DNA of 64,000 nt, from NCBI GenBank assembly GCA_052390275.1, contig JBQTHD010000023.1, positions 1-64,000 on the forward strand. Reading direction: 5' to 3'. The translations under genes were made by a program, and so were the position numbers. The DNA comes from JBQTHD01 sp052390275. GTDB lineage: Bacteria; Actinomycetota; Acidimicrobiia; Acidimicrobiales; AC-14. The notes under the pieces were generated by a model. The model saw only the letters and a list, made by a program, of their open reading frames with translations, did no database searches and was not told the origin of the DNA. Shown piece after piece: positions 7,654-16,117 of this stretch (position 1 is its first letter; each line of letters starts with the position of its first letter).

Positions 7654-8135
7654 CCTTCACCCCTTACGTCGCCGACCCTGAAACCGACCTTGAGCTGGTG
7701 CGCGAGGTCGACGTCGCCCCAGAGTTGGTGTGGAAGGCCTGGACCACGCCGGAGCTGATCGTCCAGTGGTTCGCGCCCAAGCCCTACGAGACGCCCGTCT
7801 GTGAGCTGGACCTTCGCCCGGGCGGGCGGTTCCGCACCGTGATGCGATCCCCCGAAGGGGAGGAGTTCGACGGAACCGGCTGCTACCTGGAGGTGCTACC
7901 CGACGAGCGGCTGGTGTGGACCAGCGCCCTGGGCCCGGGGTACCGCCCCCGGATCTCGGATCTGCCGTTCACCGCCGTTATCGAGTTGGCCCCGACCGAG
8001 GGCGGCGGCACCCGCTACCGGGCGGTGGCCGTCCACCAGAACCCGGCCGATCGCGAGCGCCACGCGGACATGGGCTTTTCCGACGGATGGAGCACCTGCC
8101 TGGATCAGTTGGTGGCTCTGGTCAGAACGTCCTGA
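7650..8135 (+). CDS. SRPBCC (AHSA1-like) domain protein
   Basis: The 161-residue protein is a single START/Bet v1-type barrel. Family marks are ELVREVDVAPELVWKAWTTP, the WF.P motif (VQWFAPKPYETPVCELDLRP), a GGRFRTVM turn, and the C-terminal helix MGFSDGWSTCLDQLVAL. These domains form a deep hydrophobic cavity and bind lipids or other small ligands. They often follow ArsR regulators as here. A strong AAGGAGGAACG site precedes the ATG, which overlaps the ArsR stop by 4 bases. The ligand is unknown. Confidence 0.9.
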   Translation: MTFTPYVADPETDLELVREVDVAPELVWKAWTTPELIVQWFAPKPYETPVCELDLRPGGRFRTVMRSPEGEEFDGTGCYLEVLPDERLVWTSALGPGYRPRISDLPFTAVIELAPTEGGGTRYRAVAVHQNPADRERHADMGFSDGWSTCLDQLVALVRTS

Positions 8136-8177
8136 TCGAGGCACTCCCGTCCCGCCTCAGCCGGCGAACCTGGGTGA

Positions 8178-10634
8178 TTACTTCCGGAAGCGGTAGAGCC
8201 GCAGGCTGTTGGCCACCACCGAGACGCTGGAGAAGGCCATGGCCGCCCCGGCTATCACGGGGTTCAGCGCCCCGGCCACCGCCAGGGGCAGGGCGGCGAG
8301 GTTGTACCCGAAGGCCCAGCCCAGGTTGACCAGGATGGTCCTGAACGTCCTCCGGGAGAGGCGGATGGCGGTGGCCACGCCCGCCAGATCTCCCGACAGC
8401 AGCGTGATGTCGGAGGACTCGATGGCCACGTCGGTGCCGGTTCCGATTGCTATGCCCAGGTCGGCGGCCACCAGGGCGGGGGCGTCGTTGATGCCGTCGC
8501 CGACCATGGCCACCACCCGGCCCTCGGCCTGCAGGCGCCGCACCTCGTCGGCCTTGTCGGCCGGCAGTACCTCGGCCAGAACCCGTGTGATCCCGACCTG
8601 CGCAGCGATGGCTTCGGCCGTGCGCCGGTTGTCCCCGGTGATCATCACCACTTCCACCCCCATGGCCGACAGGCCAGCCACCGCCGCTGGAGCGTCGGGC
8701 TTCATCGTGTCGGCCACGGCCACCACCCCTCGGGTCGATCCGTCCCACCCGACGTAGATGGCGGTCTTGCCCTCACCCTCGAGGCGATCAGCGGCCGCCA
8801 CCAGGTCCGGATCCTCGGTCAATCCGGATTCGGTCATCAGCCGGCGGCGCCCCACGTGAACCACGGTCCCGTCGATCGAGCCCCGGACGCCGTAGCCGGC
8901 CAGGGAAGCAAAGTCGCCCACCGGCGCGATCATCAGTCCCCGGGCCCGGGCGGCATCGACGATGGCCCGGCCCACCGGATGCTCCGAGTCGGCCTCCACC
9001 GCCGCCGCCCGGACCAGAACCTGCTCAGCTACGTCGCCGCCGGCTACCTCGCCGTCGGCCGCTGTGTCACCCGTGGCCCCGTCGACCTCCATCGCACCGG
9101 CAGCACTCTCGCCGCCCCTGCGGCCCCCGGTGGCAAAGTCGGCGCCGACGGTGTGGCCGCTGATCTCCAGGTCGGTCATGGCCATCTGCCCCTTGGTCAG
9201 GGTTCCGGTCTTGTCGAAGATGACGGTGTCGACCCGCTTGGACCGCTCCAGCACCTCACCGCCCTTGATCAAAATCCCCAGGGCCGCCCCCCGCCCGGTT
9301 CCCACCATGATGGCGGTGGGGGTGGCCAGGCCGAGGGCGCACGGGCAGGCGATGATCAAAACGGCCACGGCCGCCACCAGTCCCCGACCGGGGTTCCCAG
9401 CCAGGGCCCACCCCACCACGGTGGCGAGCGCAAGGGCCAGGACGAAGGGGACGAACACGCCCGCCACCCGGTCGGCCAGGCGCTGCACCGGGGCCTTGGT
9501 GCCCTGGGCCTGCTCCACCAGGCGCACGATCTGAGCCAAGGCGGTGTCGGACCCCACGGCCACCGCCCGAAGGGTGAGGGCGCCGTGAGCGTTGACAGTG
9601 GCCCCGGCCACCCGGTCGCCCGGTCCCTTGTCAACCGGGACTGATTCGCCGGTAAGCATCGACTCGTCCACCGACGACCGGCCGTCGATGACCTCCGCGT
9701 CCACCGGGATTTTTTCGCCCGGGCGCACCCGCAGAACGTCGCCCACGGCCACGGCTTCGATGGCCACCATCTCCTCGGACCCGTTGGTGATCCGCCGGGC
9801 CTGCTTGGCCCCCAGAGCCAGCAGGGCCTTGAGTGCCCCAGAGGCTCGCCCCTTGGCGCGGGTCTCGAAGTACCGGCCGAGAAGCAGGAAGGCGATGATC
9901 AGGGCGGCGGTGTCGAAGTAGTGATCGGAGTGCGCCGGCCCGAAGGCGACGTTGACCGCGGAGTAGGCGAAGGCGGCCAGGGTGCCGATAGCGATGAGCG
10001 TGTCCATGCTGGCCTGCCCGGACCGCGCCCGCACCGCGGCGGAGGCCAGGAACGGGTATCCGGCCCAGAACTGGATGGGAACGGTCAGGGCGAAGGCCGA
10101 CCACCGGGCCCAGGGGGAGTGCATGAAGACCATGGACAGCACCAGAACCGCGAGACCCAGTGGCCAGGCCACCAGTACGCGCCGCAACCACAAACGTTGG
10201 GCAGTGGTCTCGGCCGACTCGCCGCCGGGATGGTTCTTGCCACCGGTCCCGCCGGAGGTCGGGCCTGCCGTTGCGCCATCAGAAGAGTCCCCGGTGCGGG
10301 CAGGCGTCGCGTGGGGGGCCATGTCGTAGCCGGCCTTGACGACCACGGCGATCAGGTCCTCGGGGCCGACGACCGATGGGTCGAAGCTCACCGTGGCCCG
10401 ACCGGTGGCGAAGTTGACGGCAGCGTCCTGCACGCCGTCGCGGCGGGAGAGCACCTTCTGTACCCGGGCGGAGCAGGACCCACAGGTCATGCCCGACACG
10501 GTGAACTCCACCTGGGCGCCCGTTTCGGCGGTGGCCACTGTCGGGTCGCCTTCGGCCCTTGCCATTCTCGGGTCGGTTTCGGCGGTGGCCACTGTCCGGT
10601 CGGTTGATGAACTCTGATCAGTTGACGAGGTCAC
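8178..10634 (-). CDS. copA: Copper-exporting P1B-type ATPase
   Basis: The 818-residue pump has one N-terminal heavy-metal domain (GMTCGSC, about residues 54-60), six to eight membrane helices, the copper-selective CPC motif (IIACPCALGLATP), the phosphorylation site DKTGTLT, the nucleotide-binding SEHP, TGDN and GDGINDAPAL, and the last-helix MAFSSVSVVANSLRL that completes a Cu(I) site. It exports cuprous ion from the cytoplasm using ATP. The nucleotide domain carries an unusual Gly/Ala/Asp-rich insertion (about residues 495-545). Its start overlaps the csoR stop by 17 bases, so csoR-copA is one copper-induced operon. Confidence 0.95.
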   Translation of the reverse strand: MTSSTDQSSSTDRTVATAETDPRMARAEGDPTVATAETGAQVEFTVSGMTCGSCSARVQKVLSRRDGVQDAAVNFATGRATVSFDPSVVGPEDLIAVVVKAGYDMAPHATPARTGDSSDGATAGPTSGGTGGKNHPGGESAETTAQRLWLRRVLVAWPLGLAVLVLSMVFMHSPWARWSAFALTVPIQFWAGYPFLASAAVRARSGQASMDTLIAIGTLAAFAYSAVNVAFGPAHSDHYFDTAALIIAFLLLGRYFETRAKGRASGALKALLALGAKQARRITNGSEEMVAIEAVAVGDVLRVRPGEKIPVDAEVIDGRSSVDESMLTGESVPVDKGPGDRVAGATVNAHGALTLRAVAVGSDTALAQIVRLVEQAQGTKAPVQRLADRVAGVFVPFVLALALATVVGWALAGNPGRGLVAAVAVLIIACPCALGLATPTAIMVGTGRGAALGILIKGGEVLERSKRVDTVIFDKTGTLTKGQMAMTDLEISGHTVGADFATGGRRGGESAAGAMEVDGATGDTAADGEVAGGDVAEQVLVRAAAVEADSEHPVGRAIVDAARARGLMIAPVGDFASLAGYGVRGSIDGTVVHVGRRRLMTESGLTEDPDLVAAADRLEGEGKTAIYVGWDGSTRGVVAVADTMKPDAPAAVAGLSAMGVEVVMITGDNRRTAEAIAAQVGITRVLAEVLPADKADEVRRLQAEGRVVAMVGDGINDAPALVAADLGIAIGTGTDVAIESSDITLLSGDLAGVATAIRLSRRTFRTILVNLGWAFGYNLAALPLAVAGALNPVIAGAAMAFSSVSVVANSLRLYRFRK

Positions 10635-10932
10635 TGGTTGCCTGCCTTTCTGGGCCGGTGGCGGTCAGGTCGTAGCGGAGGGCCTCCATAAGTTCATCGA
10701 CGATCTCGTCGGTTCGTCCCGCCACCATGGCGGCGGCCACGCACGTTTCGAGATGGTTGCGCAGAACGATTCGGCTGGCCCGCTCCAGCGAGCCCTGAAC
10801 AGCGGAGAGTTGCTTCATCACCTCCGGGCAGTAGGAATCGTCCTCAACCATGCGGATCACGGCATCCATGTGGCCCCGGGCGGTCTTGAGGCGGTTGAGC
10901 ACCGATGTTCGATGGACGGCTTTCACGGCCAC
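10618..10932 (-). CDS. csoR: Copper-sensing repressor CsoR
   Basis: The 104-residue all-helical protein carries the Cu(I) ligand set of CsoR: Cys in SYCPEVMKQL, then His and Cys in LRNHLETCVAAAM. The family forms tetramers that release DNA when copper binds. The GTG start lies four bases from a 21-bp palindrome with G-tracts, matching CsoR operators, so the gene is probably autoregulated and expressed from a very short or absent leader. It is followed by copA in the same direction with overlapping ends. Confidence 0.95.
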   Translation of the reverse strand: MAVKAVHRTSVLNRLKTARGHMDAVIRMVEDDSYCPEVMKQLSAVQGSLERASRIVLRNHLETCVAAAMVAGRTDEIVDELMEALRYDLTATGPERQATSDLVN

Positions 10933-10936
10933 ACCC

Positions 10937-10957
10937 TACCCCACCCCGGGTGGGGTA
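10937..10957. promoter_or_regulatory. CsoR operator palindrome
   Basis: TACCCCACC and GGTGGGGTA form a perfect 9-bp inverted repeat around a CCG centre. G/C-tract palindromes of this form are typical CsoR binding sites. It lies immediately upstream of the csoR start codon on the minus strand. Confidence 0.85.
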
Positions 10958-11056
10958 AGCCCGGTGGCACTTTGCCTCTCTGAGCGAGCCAGAGGACCCT
11001 GATGACTGCCATCAGCCGCCCTGACCAGCTATGCGAGCGGCCACTAGTCTCCGCCG

Positions 11057-12709
11057 ATGCCGATCGTCGTGGTCTCGTCGCGCCTGTCGCCGGGTCGGCG
11101 GGAAGCCCTCGTTGCCCTGGTGGCCCCCGAGGGTGCGCCTGTCTTCTCCGACCCGGTTGGCTTCGGGCCTCGGGCCCTGGCACCCGGGACCACCGCCGTG
11201 CTGGTGGACGGGCCGGGGCTTGACCACGTGGTCGCCGAGGCCGAGCGGGCCGGGATATCGCTGGTGGCTCTGGGCACCGGGGTGGCCGGCGTGAAGTTGT
11301 TGGGCCCGGTCCCGACCGGCGAGGTGGTCGTTAGCGTCGACGACCCCACCAACCCTCTCGCCCAGCGCCTCGATGAGACGTTCTCGGTCACCGATTTGTT
11401 CACACCCCTGTACCGGCCGGAGGCATCTGAAATTGACGATGGCGACACGGTTACCGTGCTTTCGGTCAACCACCGTTTCCACTCGCACCCTGCCGTCGTT
11501 GCCGGGCGACGCGGCGCCTGGCGCTTCGTGGTGTCAGGCCTCGGCAGCCTCGACGCGGCGCTGGCCACGCCAGCGCTGGCCACCTTTCTGCGCCGGGGTC
11601 TTCGGGCCGGGCTACCGGCGGCCGTGGGGCGCGCACTGGGCCTCGGGGTCGTCGGCTACGGGCGCTTCGGCGGCATGGGCCTGGTGCACGGCACTGCGGC
11701 GGCCGCCGTCGACGGCCTGGCCTTCACCGCGACCTGCGACCGCGACCCCGAGCGGCGCAAGGCGGCCGAGCACGACTTCCCCGGCGTGCGGGTACACGCC
11801 TCCATCGACGAGTTGGCCGCCGACGACGACGTCGACATTGCTGTGGTCGCCACCCCCCCGGTCTCACACTTCGACGACGTCAATACCCTGCTGCGAGCCG
11901 GCAAGCACGTGGCCTGCGAGAAGCCCCTGTGCCTGACAGCATCTCAGGCGGACAGCCTGATTGCCGAGGCCCGGGCCGCCGGTCGGGTGCTGACCGTCAA
12001 CCAGAGTCGACGCTGGGACCTCGACTATCTGGCCGTTAGGCGAGCAGTCACCGCGGGCCTGCTGGGGGAGGTGTTCAACATCGAGACCTTCGTCGGCGGT
12101 TTCGAACACCCCTGCCGGGCCTGGCACTCCGAGGAGTCCGTGTCGGGGGGCATGGTCTATGACTGGGGCTCGCACCATGTCGACTGGGTGCTCGAGCTCA
12201 TGGGATCGACTCCGGAGTCCGTCACCGCCGTGGGGCACAAGCGGGTGTGGCACGACGTCACCAACCTCGACCAGCTCCGGGTGCGCATGGGTTGGGCCGA
12301 CGGGCGCGAGGCCCAGTTCGTGTGTTCCGACGTCGCGGCCCTGAGGCCGCCCAAGTTCTACCTCCAGGGCACGGCCGGCACGCTTATGGGCACCTACCGT
12401 CCGGTGCGTTTCGAGCACATCGACCCGGCCCGGGGCTTCCGCTCCCAGACGGCGCACCACGCCGAAGCCCCCGCCGATCTGTCCCTGGTCCGCTACGAGG
12501 GTGGTGTCGGGCTGACCGAGACGGCCCTGCCCCTGGGCCCGGAGGTGGCCTTCGGTTTCCACCGCAACCTGGCCGATCACCTGCACCTGGGTGACCCGCT
12601 GGCCGTCACCGCCTCGTCGGTGCGCGAGGTGGTGGCCGTCCTGGAGGGGGCCGGGGCATCGGCGTCCGGCGGCGGCCGCCCCGTGACGCCGGCGCCGCCT
12701 CCTGCTTGA
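11057..12709 (+). CDS. ThuA-like domain fused to Gfo/Idh/MocA oxidoreductase
   Basis: The 550-residue protein has two parts. Residues about 40-185 look like a ThuA-type (trehalose utilisation, class I amidotransferase-like) domain, with NPLAQRLDETFSVTDLFTPLY and HPAVVAGRRGAWRFVVSGLG, although the family's catalytic features are weak. Residues about 200-540 are an NAD(P)-dependent Gfo/Idh/MocA enzyme: the Rossmann start LGVVGYGRFGGMG, the signature KHVACEKPLCLT, and GGMVYDWGSHHVDWVLEL in the substrate domain. Separate ThuA and Gfo/Idh genes often neighbour each other in sugar catabolism loci, which supports a real fusion. A second Gfo/Idh enzyme follows. The substrate, probably a sugar or inositol derivative, is not readable. 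Confidence 0.82.
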   Translation: MPIVVVSSRLSPGRREALVALVAPEGAPVFSDPVGFGPRALAPGTTAVLVDGPGLDHVVAEAERAGISLVALGTGVAGVKLLGPVPTGEVVVSVDDPTNPLAQRLDETFSVTDLFTPLYRPEASEIDDGDTVTVLSVNHRFHSHPAVVAGRRGAWRFVVSGLGSLDAALATPALATFLRRGLRAGLPAAVGRALGLGVVGYGRFGGMGLVHGTAAAAVDGLAFTATCDRDPERRKAAEHDFPGVRVHASIDELAADDDVDIAVVATPPVSHFDDVNTLLRAGKHVACEKPLCLTASQADSLIAEARAAGRVLTVNQSRRWDLDYLAVRRAVTAGLLGEVFNIETFVGGFEHPCRAWHSEESVSGGMVYDWGSHHVDWVLELMGSTPESVTAVGHKRVWHDVTNLDQLRVRMGWADGREAQFVCSDVAALRPPKFYLQGTAGTLMGTYRPVRFEHIDPARGFRSQTAHHAEAPADLSLVRYEGGVGLTETALPLGPEVAFGFHRNLADHLHLGDPLAVTASSVREVVAVLEGAGASASGGGRPVTPAPPPA

Positions 12710-12809
12710 GAATCGACACCTCCCACCCGTTGCAGCGTTCGCAAGGTCCAGTGAAGGCATCGCTGGCAGGGGGCAGGGCGAAGGCTCGCCCCCTTCGAGG
12801 GTCGCCGAC

Positions 12810-13883
12810 TTGAACACCGCCGGCGCCGCTCCTGGCCCGAGCGACGCGGCAATGCTCAGGGGTACCGGTACCAGCGCAACACCCGGGGGGTTGCCCTTGG
12901 ACGACGGGTCACACCTCCCCCTGTCATGGGGTGTCATCGGCGCTACGTCCTATGTGGCCACGCGGGCCGTTCTGCCCGCCATCGCCGCCAGCCCGACTTG
13001 CCGCCTGGCCGCCGTGGCCAGCCGCGATCCAACCTCGGCCTGGGAGGCGGCCACCCGCTTCGGCGCCGATCGTCACTACGACACCTACGAGGGGGTCCTG
13101 GAGGACCCGGCGGTGGAGGCGGTCTACATCCCGCTGCCCAATTCCCTGCACCACGCGTGGACCCTGCGGGCTGCGGCCGCCGGCAAGCACGTGCTGTGCG
13201 AGAAGCCCTTGGCCACCGACGCGGCCACCGCCGCCGACATGGCCCGAGCCTGCGACGCCGCCGGGGTGGTCCTGATGGAGGCCTACATGACGCAGTTCCA
13301 TCCCCGGGCGGCGGCGCTGGACCGGTGGATCGATAAGGACGGGTTGGGCGACTTCCGCAGTGGCCACGCCTCCTTCACGTTCCGGCTCAGCGATCCGGGC
13401 AACCATCGCTGGCGACCCGAGATGGGAGGGGGCGCCTTGAGCGACGTCGGTGTCTACTGCCTGGCTCCTCTGCTTGTGGCCGCCCGCCGACCACCGGTGG
13501 CGGTGGCCGCCACCGCGGTGATGGCGCCCAGCGGGGTGGATGCCTCCTTCACCGGCTGGCTTGACTTCGGCGAGGGCCGGGCCGCGTCGGTGGCTGTGTC
13601 CTTCGAGGCGCCCGAGACCCAGACTCTCAGCCTGTTGGGAACCGTGGCCGGCGTCACCGTGGATGGAGCCTTTGCCGCCGGCGCGGGCGGCTCGCGCCTG
13701 TCAATTTGCCCGGCTGGCACGGTCCGGGCTCCGGCCGGGGCCGACGCTGACCCCTACCGGGGCATGGTCGAGCACTTCGCCGACGTGGTGCGGGGACGGG
13801 CCCGTCTGCGCCGTGGCCCTGAGCAATCGGTGGTCCTGCTGGAGGTGGTCGACCGTCTTCGGGCTGCGGCCATGGTTGCCTGA
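12810..13883 (+). CDS. Gfo/Idh/MocA family oxidoreductase
   Basis: The 357-residue product contains a Rossmann start (LSWGVIGATSYVATRAVLPAI), the EKP signature (GKHVLCEKPLATD) and the dehydrogenase-domain GGGALSDVGVYCLAP. These enzymes oxidise or reduce sugars, inositols or related compounds with NAD(P). It is the shorter, single-domain relative of the preceding fusion, about 100 bases downstream in the same direction, so both probably act in one carbohydrate pathway. The first 35 residues are low-complexity and the true start may be further in. Confidence 0.88.
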   Translation: MNTAGAAPGPSDAAMLRGTGTSATPGGLPLDDGSHLPLSWGVIGATSYVATRAVLPAIAASPTCRLAAVASRDPTSAWEAATRFGADRHYDTYEGVLEDPAVEAVYIPLPNSLHHAWTLRAAAAGKHVLCEKPLATDAATAADMARACDAAGVVLMEAYMTQFHPRAAALDRWIDKDGLGDFRSGHASFTFRLSDPGNHRWRPEMGGGALSDVGVYCLAPLLVAARRPPVAVAATAVMAPSGVDASFTGWLDFGEGRAASVAVSFEAPETQTLSLLGTVAGVTVDGAFAAGAGGSRLSICPAGTVRAPAGADADPYRGMVEHFADVVRGRARLRRGPEQSVVLLEVVDRLRAAAMVA

Positions 13884-13996
13884 GTGTCCTGCGAGGGTGG
13901 ACGGGTTCTCGGCGGTCGGCAAAAGCCCCTGCTCCGCCCGCGCCCGGCGGGTGGCCTAGATGAGCGGAGCACCGGCCCTGCGGCCCCAGCCCTGTG

Positions 13997-14890
13997 ATGG
14001 CCACTCCTGTCGCCGAGGTGGAGATAACCGAGGCGTTGGTGCGTACCCTGCTCCGAGCCCAGCACCCGGACCTGGCCGAGTTGGCCCTCGTCGACATCGG
14101 GTCCGGTTGGGACAACTCTCTGTGGCGCCTCGGGGACCTGCTTCTGGTACGTCTGACCCGCCGGGCCTCGGCCGTACCGCTGGCGATGAACGAGCAGCGG
14201 TGGCTCCCGGTTGTGTCCACCGGCCTGCCTCTGCCCGTACCCGTTCCGGTTCGGATCGGTCGTCCCTGCGAGCGGTTCGGGTGGCCGTGGTCGGTGACCA
14301 ACTGGATCGAGGGCACTCCCGGCGATCGGGCCGACATCACCGACCCGGAGCACACGGCGGCGGTCCTGGGGACGTTCCTGCGGGCGCTGCACCGTCCGGC
14401 GCCGGCGGAGGCGCCGTACAACCCCTACCGGAGTATGGCCCTGGCCGACCGGGCGGAGACCTTCGAGGAGCTTCTGCGTCGGGTCGAAACGGGCATCGAC
14501 GAGACCGTGCTCCGAGGGACCTGGGACCGGGCGCTGGCCGCCGACGCATGGTCGGGGCCGCCGACCTGGATCCACGGCGACCTGCATCCGGCCAACATGC
14601 TGTTCCGCCTCGGGACGCTGGCCGCGGTTATCGACTTCGGCGACATGTGCGCGGGCGACCCTGCGACCGATCTCGCGTCGGCCTGCCTGCTCCTGCCCCA
14701 GTCGGTGTGGGCCACCTTCATCGCCGCCTACGGCGGCGCCGGCGGGCATCTCGAGGCCCGGGCCCGAGGTTGGGCCCTGTTGTTCGGCCTCATGTTCACC
14801 GAGATCGGGGCCAACAGTCGCCCCACCTACGGCCCGGTGGGGAGGCGGGGGGTGGCCGGCGCGGTCGCCGCCTCCGCAAGAGGCAACTGA
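13997..14890 (+). CDS. APH-family phosphotransferase
   Basis: The 297-residue protein belongs to the aminoglycoside/choline kinase-like (APH) superfamily. Diagnostic pieces are SGWDNSLWRLGDLLLVRL (glycine loop equivalent), the catalytic loop WIHGDLHPANML, the metal-binding VIDFGDMCAGDPATDLA, and a helical C-terminus. Such enzymes transfer phosphate from ATP to small hydroxyl or amino compounds, and many are not resistance genes. GTG 13994 lies directly before the ATG chosen here. The gene runs tail-to-tail towards a truncated SRPBCC gene. Substrate unknown. Confidence 0.88.
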   Translation: MATPVAEVEITEALVRTLLRAQHPDLAELALVDIGSGWDNSLWRLGDLLLVRLTRRASAVPLAMNEQRWLPVVSTGLPLPVPVPVRIGRPCERFGWPWSVTNWIEGTPGDRADITDPEHTAAVLGTFLRALHRPAPAEAPYNPYRSMALADRAETFEELLRRVETGIDETVLRGTWDRALAADAWSGPPTWIHGDLHPANMLFRLGTLAAVIDFGDMCAGDPATDLASACLLLPQSVWATFIAAYGGAGGHLEARARGWALLFGLMFTEIGANSRPTYGPVGRRGVAGAVAASARGN

Positions 14891-14962
14891 CCCCCATAAT
14901 TCACACCGCTGCCCCTCGACTCGCTGATACGTCGACGGTGCCGTCCTTGGCTGGTTTCTGCT

Positions 14963-15238
14963 CTCGGTGGCGTCGGCCCGGTCGCGTCGGATGTGCCACA
15001 GGTAGGCGAGCCGTTCGGGTGGTCGCCACTCGGTGACCTCGCCCCATTCGATCTCGGTGCCGTCGGTTGTGCGTTCGTAAATGCGGCCCCCGGCTCGTGG
15101 TTCGAGGACGATCTCGACCGGGTCGCCCGAGACGCTGTGCCCGCGGGGCCACCACTGGTCAAAGCGCTCCGTCCAGACGCCGAAGGCGTGGTCCGATGGG
15201 CAGTCGATGTCGAAGGTCAGCTCAAGCGGATCGATCAT
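14963..15238 (-). pseudogene. SRPBCC domain protein, C-terminus lost
   Basis: From ATG 15238, overlapping the ArsR stop by 4 bases, the frame encodes a clear AHSA1-like start (LELTFDIDCPSDHAFGVWTE, then FDQWWPRGHSVSGDP and RIYERTTDGTEIEWGEV) up to LAYLWHIRRDRADATE. After about 14963 the match stops abruptly. The frame then stays open, by chance in GC-rich DNA, antisense through the neighbouring phosphotransferase gene. A normal domain needs another 50-60 residues (the C-terminal helix), so I read this as a truncated gene. Confidence 0.65.
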
Positions 15239-15579
15239 GGCTTCTTCTTCACCAATCTGGCCGGCTTCGCGTTGGTGGCGACAAGTCGAAACCGTGCGGC
15301 AGCGTCGCCCCACACCTCGACGAGGTACGCCTGCAACACGTCGACGCCTTGGTCATGCAGCCGGTACACGTTGCGCGTCCCCTGCGGCTCCTCGGTCACC
15401 AGACCGGCCTCCCGTAACAGACGCAGGTGGCGGGACACCGCCGGGCGGCTGATGGGCATGTCGTCGGCAAGCTCGCCCACCGACCGAGGTCCGTCGCGCA
15501 ACAGCTCGAGGATGCTGTGCCGGTTGGGGTTGCTCAACGCTTCGAACGCGTCGCCCGCGCCGGCCGGATCAGGTGGCAT
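15235..15579 (-). CDS. ArsR-family transcriptional regulator
   Basis: The 114-residue winged-helix protein has DAFEALSNPNRHSILELLRD, the helix-turn-helix ADDMPISRPAVSRHLRLLRE and the wing GTRNVYRLHDQG, with no metal-binding cysteine motif. It sits between two SRPBCC genes: two bases after the stop of one and overlapping the start of the other by four bases. The ArsR-SRPBCC theme is the same as at 7.3-8.1 kb, but the proteins are not closely similar. Control is probably through the palindrome at 16014-16029 at the head of the cluster. Confidence 0.9.
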   Translation of the reverse strand: MPPDPAGAGDAFEALSNPNRHSILELLRDGPRSVGELADDMPISRPAVSRHLRLLREAGLVTEEPQGTRNVYRLHDQGVDVLQAYLVEVWGDAAARFRLVATNAKPARLVKKKP

Positions 15580-15581
15580 GG

Positions 15582-16010
15582 TCAGCCGCCCTCGGCGCGG
15601 GCCTTCAGCGCCGAGGTGGACTGGTCGAACGACGGCTGCAGGTCGGGCATCCTCTTCCAGATCATCCCGAGCATCGGCCCGCTGAACTCCTCGCGCATCG
15701 ACATTGCCACCCCGCTGTCGGCCGGCCGAACCCTGAACGTGCGTACACCGCGGAACAACCCGAGCGGCATCCCGCCCGACCACGTCATCGTGCCCGCCGC
15801 CCGATCGATGGCGACCTTCACGGGAAACGCTCGACCGGGCGCGACGTCGGAGTGCACCTTGACCTTGCCTCCATCGACGATCGGTCCTTCGACCGGCGCG
15901 ACGCCCGAGTCCCAGGTCGGGTAGGCGTCGCCGTCGAGCAGAACGTCCCAGACGCGGTCGGCGGGAGCGTCGATGGTGACGATCGATTCGTGGTGCCTCG
16001 CGGCGCCTCC
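15582..16010 (-). CDS. SRPBCC (polyketide cyclase-like) protein, start unclear
   Basis: The frame encodes HESIVTIDAPADRVWDVLLD, then AYPTWDSGVAPVEGPIVDG and the typical RTFRVRPADSGVAMSMREEF ending in a helix (QPSFDQSTSALKARAEGG). This is a complete Bet v1-like ligand-binding domain of about 140 residues. No ATG, GTG or TTG lies in frame between the upstream TAA (near 16027) and the domain, so either the start is non-standard or a base is missing from the 5' end. An ATG at 16050 is in a different frame. It is the first gene of a three-gene SRPBCC-ArsR-SRPBCC unit. Confidence 0.75.
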   Translation of the reverse strand, partial: GGAARHHESIVTIDAPADRVWDVLLDGDAYPTWDSGVAPVEGPIVDGGKVKVHSDVAPGRAFPVKVAIDRAAGTMTWSGGMPLGLFRGVRTFRVRPADSGVAMSMREEFSGPMLGMIWKRMPDLQPSFDQSTSALKARAEGG

Positions 16011-16013
16011 TCG

Positions 16014-16029
16014 GTAACGACGTCGTTAC
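16014..16029. promoter_or_regulatory. 16-bp perfect palindrome, probable ArsR operator
   Basis: GTAACGACGTCGTTAC reads the same on both strands. It lies at the head of the SRPBCC-ArsR-SRPBCC unit and about 90 bases before the divergent DUF1801-like gene, the expected position for an operator controlling one or both. Confidence 0.6.
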
Positions 16030-16117
16030 GGTAATAGACCGGCTACTCATCTCCGGCCCCGACGCCCCGGAGGACTTCGCCAGCCAGGCGATGGTCGCGA
16101 CGTAGCCTTGGGCGCCC

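Noticed and set aside
13754..15313. Minus-strand frame of 519 codons through the phosphotransferase gene
   Set aside because: Only its first 90 residues are SRPBCC-like. The rest is antisense to the APH gene and low-complexity.
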